From the NCBI GenBank assembly GCA_029448655.1, contig JACCLO010000003.1, positions 4,464,001 through 4,528,000 on the forward strand: a stretch of DNA of 64,000 nt, in the 5' to 3' direction. Both the position numbers and the translations under genes were made by a program. Below the pieces are notes generated by a model that saw only the letters and a list, made by a program, of their open reading frames with translations, was not told where the DNA came from and ran no database searches. Every line of letters begins with the position of its first letter. Position 1 is the stretch's first letter. This DNA is from Wolfiporia cocos (taxonomy: Eukaryota; Basidiomycota; Agaricomycetes; Polyporales; Phaeolaceae). Shown here piece after piece: positions 46,703 through 58,380 of the stretch.

Positions 46703-47543
46703 ATGTACAAAAAGAAACAGGCCACGGCCACAGCAAGCACGCGCCAGAACCGATACACGACAAGATCGTCCCGTCCCACGACGCAGAGAGCGACATCGGC
46801 CTCACGAAGGAGCGATCGTCGGACGACCTCTAGGCGGTACCGAAGCACGGACACGGCACGATTGGCGGCGTGTCCGACTCGGACGTCGCCCAGATCATCG
46901 GCGTAGCGATCCTTGAGTTCAGTGTGCTGCTGCACAGGTGCGTGTATCCTCTCCCCGTTGAGACGCGTCCGCTCATAGGCGTGGCGTCTAGCGTGCTCAT
47001 CGGCCTCACGCTCGCCGTCGACCCGTCCCTCAAGGTCCTCTTCGTCGTCATCATCTTCCACCGTGGGTCCCTCCATCTTCCACACTGCTCACGTACAGAA
47101 GATTGTCCACAGGGATAACACAGAGATGTTCAATGGCCTTGGTGTCGGCTCGCGGCTGGCGTACATGGAGCTCCCGCGCCCATACAGCTACGTGCCGATC
47201 ATCGGTGCAGTCCTGTACTGGTGCACGACGCCGGTCGGGATCGCGGCGGGCCTCGGCGTGCGCACGACATACAACCCGAACGGCGCGACGGCGAGCATCG
47301 TCAGCGGCGTGCTCGACGCGTTCAGCAGCGGTATCCTCATTTACACGGGGCTCGCCGAGGTGCGTGCGTCGCGGTCACGAGCGGCGGGCGGGCGCTGATG
47401 TGACGTTCGTACAGCGGATGGCGCACGAGTTCATCTTCGACAGGACGATGATCGAGGAGAGCTCGAACCGCCACCTCGCGTTCGCACTCGGGTGCATGAC
47501 GCTCGGCGCGGGACTGATGGCGCTCCTCGGGAAGTGGGCGTGA
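46703..47543 (+). pseudogene. ZIP-family transporter, C-terminal half
   Basis: Zinc/iron transporter remnant with a His-containing loop (GHGHSKH) followed by TM4-8. Exons after the loop are about 46858-46937, 46992-47062, 47124-47359 and 47415-47543, with GTGCGT, GTGGGT and GTGCGT donors and consistent phases. The ZIP signature region reads LLHSVLIGLTLAVDPSLKVLF across the first junction, then LGVGSRLAYMELP, VRTTYNPNGATASIVSGVLDAF, and MAHEFIFDR before the final helix. A TAG at about 46831 and the absence of TM1-3 mark it as 5'-truncated. The missing half is represented by the two minus-strand fragments 6-10 kb upstream. Confidence 0.75.
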
Positions 47544-48022
47544 GCCGCGGCCCCTCCGCCCTCTCCCACGCCGTCCTCGGTGGACCCACAAACGTGCCTT
47601 TTTTGTGACGCGTTATCGCACCGTCCCCGACAAATCGCACGCCCGCGCAAACTATACCTGCGTACACACTCACTAGAATACCTACCACGTATACGTCTCT
47701 TCACGACACACGAATATATCATTATCGGCCTTGCTCATCGCATGTACTGGGGCGTGTACGATAGCTCGGAGGCGCACACGATACTTGAAGAGATTGTCTG
47801 AATGCAGGATTGGTATGAGTGCAGCGTGGAATTGATCAGTCGCCATCTCGCTTTGGGTCCGGGCCTGAAGGCCTGAATCTTTGAAGGTGTGAAGGCGTGA
47901 AGGGGCGCGTAGGGTGGATGTGGCATGTGGGTCCGTGTGGATCCTGGCCAAGTGAGAGCCGCGGGCTGGGTCGTCCGGGAGTTGCCGACTCTCATGTTGG
48001 ATTTGGAGCGCTCGTGGACGAC
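47544..48022. other. Gene-free stretch
   Basis: Nothing recognised between the ZIP remnant and hAT-type element 2. Confidence 0.45.
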
Positions 48023-48030
48023 GCCGCTCC

Positions 48031-48645
48031 TAGTGATGTGCAAAGCCCGGCTCGGCTCAAAGCCCGGGGCTTGGGCCCGGCTTTGAAGGGCTCGGGCTCA
48101 GCGAAATGTCAGGCCGGGCCCTCCATGACGGCTCAGGCCGGCTCGGGCCCGGCTCAGGCTCAGGCCGGGGCTTATAGGCAATCAGGAAGGACCTCAAAGT
48201 TATTGGTTTGTACAGGTCAAAATTGCAGCACAACACATTCAGAATGCACATATGTCCACTAATTATTGTTGTCCTGATCTACAAGTACTTTTATAGCTGC
48301 CCATGACACTGACGAAAAATCTAGGTCTCGATCACAACCTCGATCGCAACCCTGATCGCAATAGTTACGAAGTTCTGCACCAGTCAAAGTCATTGTATGG
48401 TTGTTGAGAATATTTAGGATGAAAGTATGCAAAATCTTGTACCAACGGACCTTATTTTCGCTCATTACAACAAAGTTACAGTTGCGCGCCTAAAGCCGCC
48501 GGCTCAGGGCTCGGCTACGGCCGGCTCACAATCCAAGCCGGGCCCTAAGCCGTTGTAAGCCGCCCCCAAGGCTCGGCTCGGCCCGGCTCAAGTCGGCTCG
48601 GCCAGGCCCGGCTCACGGCTTTGAGCCGGGCTTTGCACATCACTA
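48031..48645. mobile_element. hAT-type non-autonomous element 2 (615 bp)
   Basis: Termini TAGTGATGTGCAAAGCCCGG and inverse, with a perfect 8-bp target duplication GCCGCTCC (48023-48030, 48646-48653). Same GC-rich subterminal style as element 1. No coding region. Confidence 0.88.
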
Positions 48646-48653
48646 GCCGCTCC

Positions 48654-49120
48654 GTGGTGGAACCTGCGCCGCTTACTGCCACGCGCCGAGTGAGCTGATA
48701 TCATAACCTCGCCACTCACTGTAACAGAGTCCCCCTCTGAGTTTGAACGGCTGTCTGGTGCTCATACCCGCCGTCTTTGCTCAAGATCAGAGTCCTTCGC
48801 TGGTTGCGAGCTCGTACAAAACCACGTTTTGCATTGTACATAGCATTTCACGCAGGACTACTGCATATTTGCTTTGAGATGGAGATGCCTGCTTGCTAGC
48901 GTGCTGTTTCCTGACGGGCAGTCTTGAGTAACGAACTGATACATCATGAATAGGAGCCTGCATGGCCACCCCGCTCCTTCGTTAGTGGGAACCTCAATGT
49001 GACTCATCAGCAAAACGCAAGACGACTTACCAGTGCTGGAGGTGATTTATCTGTGCTGGAGGTACTTGCCAATTGGGGAAGGATCTGATCTCTGTAGATA
49101 AGCACTGATAAGATTGACAG
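48654..49120. other. Gene-free stretch
   Basis: Nothing recognised. Confidence 0.45.
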
Positions 49121-49125
49121 CAGAG

Positions 49126-49829
49126 TGTTACGGGTCAAATACCCGTTCGTATATTCGAATCGCGAATATAGATCGTTCTTCTGCACGTAGGCGCGAAGCC
49201 GTATGCGAGGCAAATGCTTGTTAGATGCCTTCAAGTCCTAGGTGTAGTTCCTAGGAGATCGTTTAATATCCAATACGCGTTAGAGGATATAATCGGTTCA
49301 AGTGCGAGTCCAATAGAATATAAGACTCGCCTAAGTCCGAGAAGTCAATGTGCACTTCGAGGACTTAGTCGTTTGGTTGCTCGAGAAATACTGAGCGTAG
49401 TTTCCTACGTTTGAGAATGAGTATAAGACTTCTTGTTTGTACAACAAGGTCGAGCTGAAGAGCCTCGACCATAAATACATGAGTTTATATACTACGCAGG
49501 TTTTCTCGGGGTTGAATCTGTCCCAGATGTCACCGCTACTACCTATGTATTAGTATCAAACGTTTGATAGGTATGTAGTGATATATCCGAAATGGTAGAT
49601 AGGAATGATGGTGGTTGAACACCATCTGTCAGCTATGAAATGATAAATACGAAACGGTGGCAGAGTTGGATCTGCCAAAGGTGAAACGCGCCCTATAGAT
49701 TGGTACAACTGGGGGTACCTCCGGTAAAGTCACGAGTAGCCAGGGGGTCGATTGTGCGACAAGTCCCTGTATCGTATTGGCCCAATGGTGAGTTCCGTCA
49801 GCGTTCAAAAATTCAAAATAACCGTAACA
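49126..49829 (+). mobile_element. Solo LTR, family B (704 bp)
   Basis: TGTTACGGGT...CCGTAACA with a perfect 5-bp target duplication CAGAG (49121-49125, 49830-49834). Very similar to the copy at 58957. The strand is nominal. Confidence 0.85.
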
Positions 49830-49834
49830 CAGAG

Positions 49835-50490
49835 TGGCATTCAATCGCCACTCTGAAGGTATCTTATCAGCATCAGTCAAACTCAACGTGTGACTAAGAA
49901 ATTAATCACCAGACTGGTAAACTAATCATCAGACTGGTATAGAATTGTCGTTTGGTAGTCAGGCTGGCATATGAATTGCAAGGAGCAGTCGCAGCTTACC
50001 TATGTAGATATACTGTAACCTGTGGCATATGCCACACAATGTGGCGTGCACCTAGAGGCCTCGGAACCGTCATGTAGAATTACAATGTGTAAAATAAATG
50101 GCATACATAATGTTAGGAATGCTATATTATATTTCAGCATGCACAATATAGCACGAGGATATGTAACGAGACGATATAAGCCTTGGAAATTTGGAATTCT
50201 AGTAGCAGGGCCCTCACGAAGCATCCAGATGAGGCGGCAAGATGGTGTTCGAGTGGTTGCACATTAATGATGTCATATTGGACCCGTGACGTGAACTTGC
50301 AGCAGCCACTGAGCTTTTATGGTAACTTCATTACCCAATCGAGTGATAGTACCGTAGTCATCCTTCAATCACTAGTTTAGGTTCTGTCATATTTTGGTCG
50401 GCTCTTCAATGTGTCACTCTTATCTACTGGCTCTCATCGACATGCTCTCGTTCATCTTTTCCCCTGCACTTTCTCTCAGTAATCACACAG
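49835..50490. other. Gene-free stretch
   Basis: AT-rich, nothing recognised. Confidence 0.45.
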
Positions 50491-50493
50491 GTA

Positions 50494-50785
50494 GGTGTCC
50501 ACTTGTGAGGCTACATGCTCCATTTCAGACTTCATCTGGATAGGTTCAAATGTACGGCGTAGGTACGTACAATCCCCTTCTATGCTAACGGTGACTCATC
50601 TGCCCATACCACTCCAATTATCATTTCGAAATTCATGGGAAGGCGCCCACTCATGAGGCTACACACTCCCTTTCAGACTCCAGGGACTTCGTCTGATGGG
50701 TTACAAATGCACGGTGTAGGTATGTACAATCCATCCCATTTTATACTAATGGTGACTCATCTGCCCATACCGCCCCGATTATCAG
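50494..50785. repeat. Tandem duplication, about 145 bp x 2
   Basis: Both units contain CACTYRTGAGGCTACA...TTTCAGACT and end GGTGACTCATCTGCCCATAC. Confidence 0.75.
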
Positions 50786-51794
50786 CCCCCCAACTCTCGA
50801 CGTGCCCCACCATTTCTGCCTTGGCATGCTATTGACTTTGATCAATGTGCGACTGCGATCGCACCATCACACCGAGCGTGTTGACTTCCTCATCCTGCTT
50901 TTGCAGGTCCGTGCCGCCTCACTTCTCCCTGACACCCCTTCATGCTCGCACAGGTGATGCTCCTCCACACCACTGTAACGACCATGGACACTCCCGTCAT
51001 GTCTCTGTGACCATCATGGACACTCCCTGCCCATCAACAAGGACCTCCTCCACCACCCGCATGGCGCCGTCAGGACCCGTCAACCCCATCATCCTCCTCG
51101 TCACCACCCCCATGTTCACTTCTGCCCTCGCCCCGCCCATCAGTCGCTGCACGCTGCATCGCCGTCCTTGTCGTCACCGCCACCACGATGTGCGTTGGTT
51201 CCCTGTGCGCCCTCCGCTGCTGCCCGTGATGTCATGCGACGTCTCCGCCACATCCACTGATGTCACCCGTGGTGCGTTACATATGAATAGCCGCCTGCTC
51301 TCGCTGTATGTGCCAGCAGTCGCTGCATGCCGCCGCCGCTTTGTGTCTGCATGTCCCACCGCTGCTCTTGGATCAGTAAGTCCTGCGCAATTTTTTCCAA
51401 TTAGGCAGCAGTCTGATAACTCACAGATGCTGCCTTTGCTTCGGCTAACCAGCCACGGACTTCCCGTTGCATCTTTGGTATATGCATCCAATCCTCGATC
51501 TTTTAATTACTAACCCGCCCTGTGTAGGAACTGTGCGTTGTGCTACATGTACCGGCCACTCCATACTGGCTCCCTAACGTGTGCTGGTGCCACCCTGCTT
51601 CTATTCTCCGAATATCCAGCGTTTTCGCTCTTTCTGTGCCATTCGTAATACTCATTATGTAATCACACGCAATAAATAAATTTTGACGTACCTCGAGTGC
51701 CCCGGATATATCATCAGTCTAGGCAATTTGTCCCAATATAATGTCTGAGTGAACACTGTCTGCCCCATGGTAGATCAGCAGGCCTGGCAACTGG

Positions 51795-51945
51795 TGGCTC
51801 TTTCACCAGATGCCTCTGCAACTGTGCAACAATTCACCATATGCCTCTGCAACTGTGCAACAATTCACCAGATGCCTCTGCGAGTTTTCAAGTATTCACC
51901 AGATGCCACCCGCGACTGCACAACTATTTACCAGATGCCCCGATA
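51795..51945. repeat. Minisatellite, about 32 bp x 5
   Basis: TTCACCAGATGCCTCTGCAA-type units, decaying to the right. Confidence 0.8.
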
Positions 51946-52179
51946 TTTTCCAAGGTGTCAAAATACAAAACATATTTTATCGGTCTAAACCAGTCTGACA
52001 ACGTTTACCAGTCTGACAATGCTTATCTATGCTTATCTACTAATTCGCCTTTTGCTGATGCTCAGGCAACCAGGCTTGGGCACGATGCCTGGCGCATGAA
52101 GCTTTGAAGGCCAATACCGACTGCATGTTAAGGGCTGTCTATGCCTCACAGCGACCTCTTGCTCTCGCTGGCGGGTCAC

Positions 52180-52841
52180 GAGTTTCAGTGCCACAGATGC
52201 ATCTTTAGAGACACTGCAGATGCATCTAAGTCATCGAAATTAGGCGCCCGTTAGTACCAAAACAAAGCATTGCAAGCCGGGAATCGAACCAGGAATCATG
52301 AGACCTCGGTGAAACAGCAACTGAAACCACTCAGCTAAAGTGGTTAGTGAAAGGAAGGTCTTGTGCAAATATATATTCAGTGGTTGATATAATAACAGTT
52401 GTAAAAAATTTAACATTCTGCTCATATGTCAGTAAGCTCAAGTGTTCCTTGAACTCAGAATGCATCTCTTTATTAATGTATCCCACAACCCATATGTATC
52501 TGCAATGAGGTAAGGATGCTGTCATAAATTACCTACAGGGCAATATGGGAACATTGTGGTGTGACTTGACAATTAACAGCTACGGTGATGAAAGGACATA
52601 AAATGGATCATATTGACAAGTATGTGACCAGATACCAAGACCATTTGGCGAAGTGGTACAGGTTGTGACTTCGCTGATCCTAGGTCAAGTGTTTGAACCC
52701 TGCACAGGTATTTCTTGTGCAGATGCATCTTATTTTATTCAGATGCATCTATGCAGCGCGCTTGGGTGTTAAGATTGCTTAGAGAGCCTCAGATGCATCT
52801 GCGGTGTCTCTAAAGATGCATCTCCGGCACTGAAGTCCCTC
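52180..52841. mobile_element. Foldback element family 2 (662 bp) with tRNA-like arms
   Basis: Left end GAGTTTCAGTGCC and right end complementary to GAGGGACTTCAGTGCC, followed by AGATGCATCTTTAGAGACAC repeats in both arms. tRNA-like boxes: minus strand TTAGCTGAGTGG (52327-52338) and GGTTCGATTCC (52280-52290); plus strand TGGCGAAGTGG (52646-52656) and GTTTGAACCC (52691-52700). The terminal bases match family 1 although the bodies differ. No clear target duplication. Confidence 0.75.
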
Positions 52842-52990
52842 ACCAGTCACTGCTTGTCGCAACTGGCTTTCCTTTGAGCTCGTTGACATTTTTGATTTTC
52901 TCTCGGTAGTCATGTAGATACTGCGATTGCACTCGTTGGCACTGCGTCATCTTCATCGATGGTTTAATACTCTACAGTCGTACACCCAGC

Positions 52991-53362
52991 ATGACTGGTG
53001 ATCGGTTGATCTGTCAGCTCAGTCTGATTTCCGCGGTCATATTAGAGGTAAGCTTGCTCAGTTACGCTCTCGTGGACTCTCTTCGCAGGACTCTTTTCAT
53101 CACAATCTGTGATCTGCTGATCAATGATCAGACTGCATCACCAATCCTGACATTCAGACTCGCGATGGTGGCTAAGCATGATGTGCAGGCCAAGGTACAG
53201 GCAAAAGAGGACTCGGTCATGAGCCCGGATATACTTCTATTGATCTCAGATAGATGTTTGCTGCTGTATGTCCAGAATTTGGTCACGAAGACACTCCGAT
53301 GGATTTCCACTTTGCCATTGTGCATATATCTAAGCTATTATCTCTGCAGTGTCTATAAATGA
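52991..53362 (+). CDS. Hydrophobic frame, unrecognised
   Basis: Open frame with several hydrophobic stretches (LISAVILEVSLLSYALV, LPLCIYLSYYLC). A GTAAGC donor-like site follows ILEV. It may be a fragment of a membrane protein, but no family was recognised. Confidence 0.25.
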   Translation: MTGDRLICQLSLISAVILEVSLLSYALVDSLRRTLFITICDLLINDQTASPILTFRLAMVAKHDVQAKVQAKEDSVMSPDILLLISDRCLLLYVQNLVTKTLRWISTLPLCIYLSYYLCSVYK

Positions 53363-53506
53363 TAGCATTGCTGATGTCAAATTTCAAGTCTGCCTTAATG
53401 CCTTTGTCAGGATGATGTGAACAACGGAACCTCTATTCAGAAAGGGTTGATTGTGACGATTAGAATATTGATGTATGGTACACATATTTTGACTGTGCCC
53501 GGTACG

Positions 53507-54218
53507 GTAGAGTTTCAGTCAACTATCTTAATCTGCCAACTGCCCTTTGCTTAAGAAATCGCAGTTGCGAGCTAGGTTTGCACGCAGATTAATCTGCTAG
53601 CTGCGGCAGATTAATCTACTGTGACAATAAAATGGTACATCCAGGATTCGAACCAAGGACATTAGCACAGATGAGAATAAGAGCATCGCAGCATAATTAG
53701 CCAACTGAGCCATAGTGACAACAGTTACCATCGACCAATCAAAATATATATAACACAAATTTTACACACAATTTCCGCAAATCATCAAGGCAACTAACTG
53801 CTACAACAAGCATATAAAAATCAATGATAGTGGTAGCTTGTTTTACAATGCCTGACCTGGAGCAATCCACAATGGGAAAGTTGAATACACTGGAATCACA
53901 GGTCTTTAGAGGCAGATTGTATTTGTGTTATAGAAGATGTTAAACTGCGAAAATGAAGTTTACAAAATACTCTATATACTTCTTAAAAGTGCAAAGATAC
54001 TAGTTGCTCTGTAGCTCAGTGGGCTAATGTATGCTGCAATGCTGTTATTCTCATCTGTGCTAAGGTCCTTGGTTCGAATCCTGGATGTGCCATTTTATTG
54101 TCACAGTAGATTAATCTGCCGCAGCTAGCAGATTAATCTGCGTGCAAACCTAGCTCGCAACTGCGATTTCTTAAGCGAAGGACAGTTAGCAGATTAAGAT
54201 AATTGACTGAAGTCCCTC
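53507..54218. mobile_element. Foldback element family 1, copy 4 (712 bp)
   Basis: Ends GTAGAGTTTCAG and CTGAAGTCCCTC, flanked by a perfect 7-bp duplication CGGTACG (53500-53506, 54219-54225). Outward tRNA-like boxes in both arms. Confidence 0.85.
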
Positions 54219-54790
54219 CGGTACGTCGCCTGCTGACAGCGTCTGAGGAGGTATATGCTGCACGGCTCTGTTGCGTATATTGAGCCCAACTGGTTCGAGC
54301 TGACAGATACAATGCCTCGGATGGCGAGATGCAGAAAGTCACCGACCTTGACGTCGGGTTTGACAGGCGCGCCTGCCCCGGGTTCTACTTCGTATATTCG
54401 TAGTGGTGGCGACCAAGCTCGCGGTGTGCGAGATTGCACTGACGGTCGATGCACGTGGTAAAACGGTCATTACGGGGGTCTCGTATGCACCCGAGACATT
54501 TATTCAAGCTCATGTCAGAGGGCATCGCGGCGCATGTTTCCCTCGTCAAGTTCACTCAGCTTCCTGAACCATTCAATCAGTATCATAGATGCACGGCCAG
54601 CGTTGGCGGAAGCACTTCCTGCAGAGAGTATTCAATGAAGCGATCTATAATGCGTACTCGGGTATCTAGTGACTTCGTTCCATCCTCCACGACATCCAAC
54701 CGTTTAGACTCCGCAACAGGGATCAATGACTCAGACCAACAATCTTGAAGTGGGGACGATACTAACCATCCGCGGTCATCCGGTGTATCA

Positions 54791-56851
54791 CTACTTGGCC
54801 CCAATAAGGCTTTCTACACGGGTTCGAACCTGACTCATTGAAGGACGCTTCTTGAAGTCGTTATCCCAACACTCCTCGATGATGGGCCAAAGATCGTCCG
54901 GCATTCCATTCTCGCGCAACTTGGGAATCCGTTTCGGTCGCTCGCCGTTTACGACAGTCGTCATAATATGGCCATCACTAGCATTTTCGTACGGGTTCTG
55001 GCCTGCGAATAACTGTTGGCAGAGTGAGCGCATTGTTAGTGTGTGGAACGTATCAGAACTTACCTCCCAGAGCACCACAGACAAGCTGTACAGATCACTG
55101 TGGAATGTTGGTAGTGATGAGGTCTGTCCGAAACGTTCCGGATTAAGCCGTTCGGGTGCTGAGTAACGATAAGTCATCGATTGAGTAGAGTGGCTTCGGA
55201 CCGCTTCAGCAATCTCGAGCTTGACTCTGGATGTACCAAAATCGGCCAGTCTAGCGTGACCATCGTCATCGACGAGAATATTCGGCTGTCGAACGAGATT
55301 AGTAGTGATATCAATGGACACTGGAACACCACGTACGCCTTTTAAGTCCCCGTGGAAGATGCGCATCGTAGAATGCAGGTAGTCGAGGCCCTGCACAATT
55401 TCAACGCTCTGGATAGCTAGATTAGCAGATCGAGCGTGATCATCGTACAACCTACTAGCTTGAGGCGATATGCACTAGGATTCTTCTTAATATACCTCGT
55501 GATATCACCGTTCTGCATCCACGGGGCAACCATCCAAAGTATTTTGGGCTGACCGACCTCGCACACTCCGTTGAACGGTAAGATGTTCGGATGATGCACG
55601 ACCCTCCATACAATGATCTCTTTCATAAGGAGCTATGATTAGACTGAGCACTGCGTTCACTGCCAACGTATATCGGAACGTACGGCATTGATCTTTTCCC
55701 GTTGTTCATCTTCGGCGACGGGCATCACGATTTTGACCGCCACTGGTTTCCCCGTATATTTTCCCTTGCATATATCCCCGAATCCGCCTCTGTCAATGGA
55801 TCTCTTGTCTATCTCAACGTTCTCGGAAAGCAGCAAGAACGAAGATGGCAGGATGCTGTGATCTGCACAGAACTTCCTCATGAGGTAATACGTGCGCTCA
55901 AATTCATCTTGAGGCTCCCTGGGTTGTAAGACGTTCAAGGTCTGTCACCATTGGTCGGACACGCTGGCAAGTTGGCTATAACTCTCAACACACCTGGTCA
56001 AGGAGATCTATGAGGCCTTGGATATCTTGCCACTTGAACTTCTCCAGTAGCTCGGTGCTCTCCTTTGCAGCTATAGCCTTCTTCATCAGCTCAGCCGGCG
56101 AGGGTGTCACTGCCAATGAATATTTGTCTGGATTCTTTCCATTACTTGGAGCTAAAGCCTATGCGATCGTCAATATATCAATGTAAATGCTGCGGTCGGG
56201 TAGCTAGTCACCGTCTCGATCTCTTTGAAAATCTTCTCATATCGTGACAAGATGTAGCCTGACCGCAGTAACGTACTTGAATCCAGTCGGACAGCTGAGC
56301 GACCGAGAACACACACCTTTTAACTTGACATATCGGATCGAGATGCGCATTGGCGGACCCTTTAAGGGATCATTAATACGCTCCATCTCAAAGTCTGCCC
56401 ACATAGCAGATAAAGCACATATGCCGTGTCGAAGAAAAGAAAGATCTACCTATCACACCCTGGTCATCGACCAATTCTTCTAAGCGGCGACACCCTTGTG
56501 CTAGAGGGAGCGTGTGAACGTTCCCATTCCTAGATACATTCAGATGCATTATAGGGACGATAGATGCCTTCGGATCGGCGACATTTCTGCATAACCATTT
56601 TTGTGAGATTGGCAAGTGGACCAAGAGCCATCGAGCCCCCACATTGTGATCGATGGTAGCCAAACGACGGGCTGCACTTGGCCACGTATTGCCTGAGTGG
56701 TCTGAGACTCCTTTTGAACCAAAAACTCAACGCTCAGAGAGGGCAATTCATCATTATCCAGTACATCCAATGACGATGCTTCCACTCCTACGAGGCAAAA
56801 AAGGTGAGTGATGCACAGCCCGTTATGAACTGTAGTGTGCGAGCTACTCAC
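54791..56851 (-). pseudogene. TKL-like protein kinase with a probable frameshift
   Basis: Serine/threonine or dual-specificity kinase of the tyrosine-kinase-like group, typical of basidiomycetes. N-lobe exon 55938-55684: Gly-rich loop DRGGFGDICKGKY and VAVK lysine. Next exon 55632-55455: EIIVWRVVHHPNILPFNGV. C-lobe: IFHGDLKG (HRD replaced by HGD), NILVDDDG, ADFGTSR, YSAPERL, ending LIGAK at 54791. Introns 55286-55336 and 55013-55063 are clean. Between RLKL and YDDHARSANLA (near 55451-55455) five extra bases break the frame and no splice fits. An upstream exon near 56020-56150 (AVTPSPAELMKKAIAAKEST) and a block near 56700-56780 (SVEFLVQKESQTTQAI) belong to the N-terminal part. Likely a recent pseudogene, or a sequence error. 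Confidence 0.7.
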
Positions 56852-58330
56852 GTATAATTTGTAGGCGGTATCCCCTTGCGCGAACAGTCATCTATCATTC
56901 AGCGCCACTCTGGATTACACACTCACCGGAGGTTGAGAGTCGGCCGTCGCGACTGGGTAAGGTAACGCAGCAAACGGGGACGCAGACCATCTTTTGTAAC
57001 ATGCATGTTACTCGAGAACAACAGCAACCAATTGTTGATTGTTGAGAGCTTGAGCTTATTGCACCCAGGCATCGATGACATGGCACGCGCTCGCTCTAGA
57101 TCTCTAGCCGGACGGATCCGCCCGGAGACAACACCGATTATTTGTGCCTATTGGTATCTGTGGGTCCCCGCGTTGGTCACAATTGGCAGAGAGTACAAGA
57201 ACGCACTTGCGTCTCCTGCAATGTCAAGCTGGTAGACAAAGCGATTGCTAGGAGATCTTGTCGTGCTATGTTTCATATTTCGCTCCTATACTGATCTGTT
57301 AGTCCTTGAGATAGCGGCATCTATTGCAGCCTCGAACTTGTGGTAAACCATTTCCGTTACCAATCGGACTTGACTTGCACACTGAACAGTTGTCTTCCTA
57401 GGCTAGTTGGAGAGCGCGTATGCACATGTAGCACAGCGTTCTATGATTATAAGTGTTTTCGCTCATGTATACGCTGACATTGAGCATTGGTCCTTATTTA
57501 CGGTTTATGATTTCTTGAGACGCAGTCACGCACTGTCTGAGCGCTGATACGGTGTACATTTCTAGATCTGGCGCGATAGGAACATATGTTCCAATATACT
57601 TTTTCCAAGGTTATCCCTCGAGGTTGCAATATTTCATCTCAAAAGCAATCAAGTTAGATAGTACTTGGCTATAGCTATGCTCTGGTACTTGGCATTCCTG
57701 TGTGACTACAGGGAAAGGGAAGCGATTCACTTATTCCTGCAGAAGTGATTGCTATCTCAAAGGTAACTCCGCGAATGGATAAAGAAACGGCAGATGTATG
57801 CCGCTTACGCAATAACGCATGCGCAAGATCCGACTTTCAACAGCAATGTCGTGAGAATTTAAAAAGTATCCAACGTATCTAAGTGATCGTATCCGCGTCG
57901 CAGTGAGCATGAGGACTTAATCTGCCCGGCGAATCGATGGGTTGACAGGAAACATATATTCCGGAGCATACTGTCAGTTGTGAGTAGATGTGCGCCGTCC
58001 GCAAATAACATGAGACTGAACCCATGCAAGTCCTCTTCACCACGCGTGCATGTGCCATCATATCCGACCTGATCGTCATCACTCACCGTGACATGGCTTC
58101 ACGTGACGTACGCGAGAGAGAGACAACCATTTATACCCCGCAGTCAGTATACTATGTACATGTGCGGCAGCTGTTAGAGCCCATGGTCGAAGGTAAAGAG
58201 TATCGCAAATATGAGTAGGGTGGTGTTAGCGATGGGACGTCTGTTAGTCGTGGTGAAAGGGGAAGGGGTCAAAGGTACTCCGAAGGAGTGGAACTAACGT
58301 CATATGGGCCCCGAGTTAGGCCGACGCTTG
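56852..58330. other. Gene-free stretch
   Basis: No convincing coding sequence; possible 5' region of the kinase gene. Confidence 0.4.
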
Positions 58331-58380
58331 TTCAATAAATACTTGAGAACATGGGTGGAAAATGAGTAGAAAAAGGATAA

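Noticed and set aside
47337..47722. Minus-strand Arg-rich frames over the ZIP C-terminal half
   Set aside because: Antisense of verified ZIP exons.
50845..51513. 222-codon plus-strand frame
   Set aside because: Composition is Pro/Ser/Thr/Arg-rich low complexity, with no splice context or recognisable domain.
52180..52841. Target duplication GTCAC around family 2 foldback
   Set aside because: GTCAC occurs on both sides but is not directly adjacent to the right terminus.
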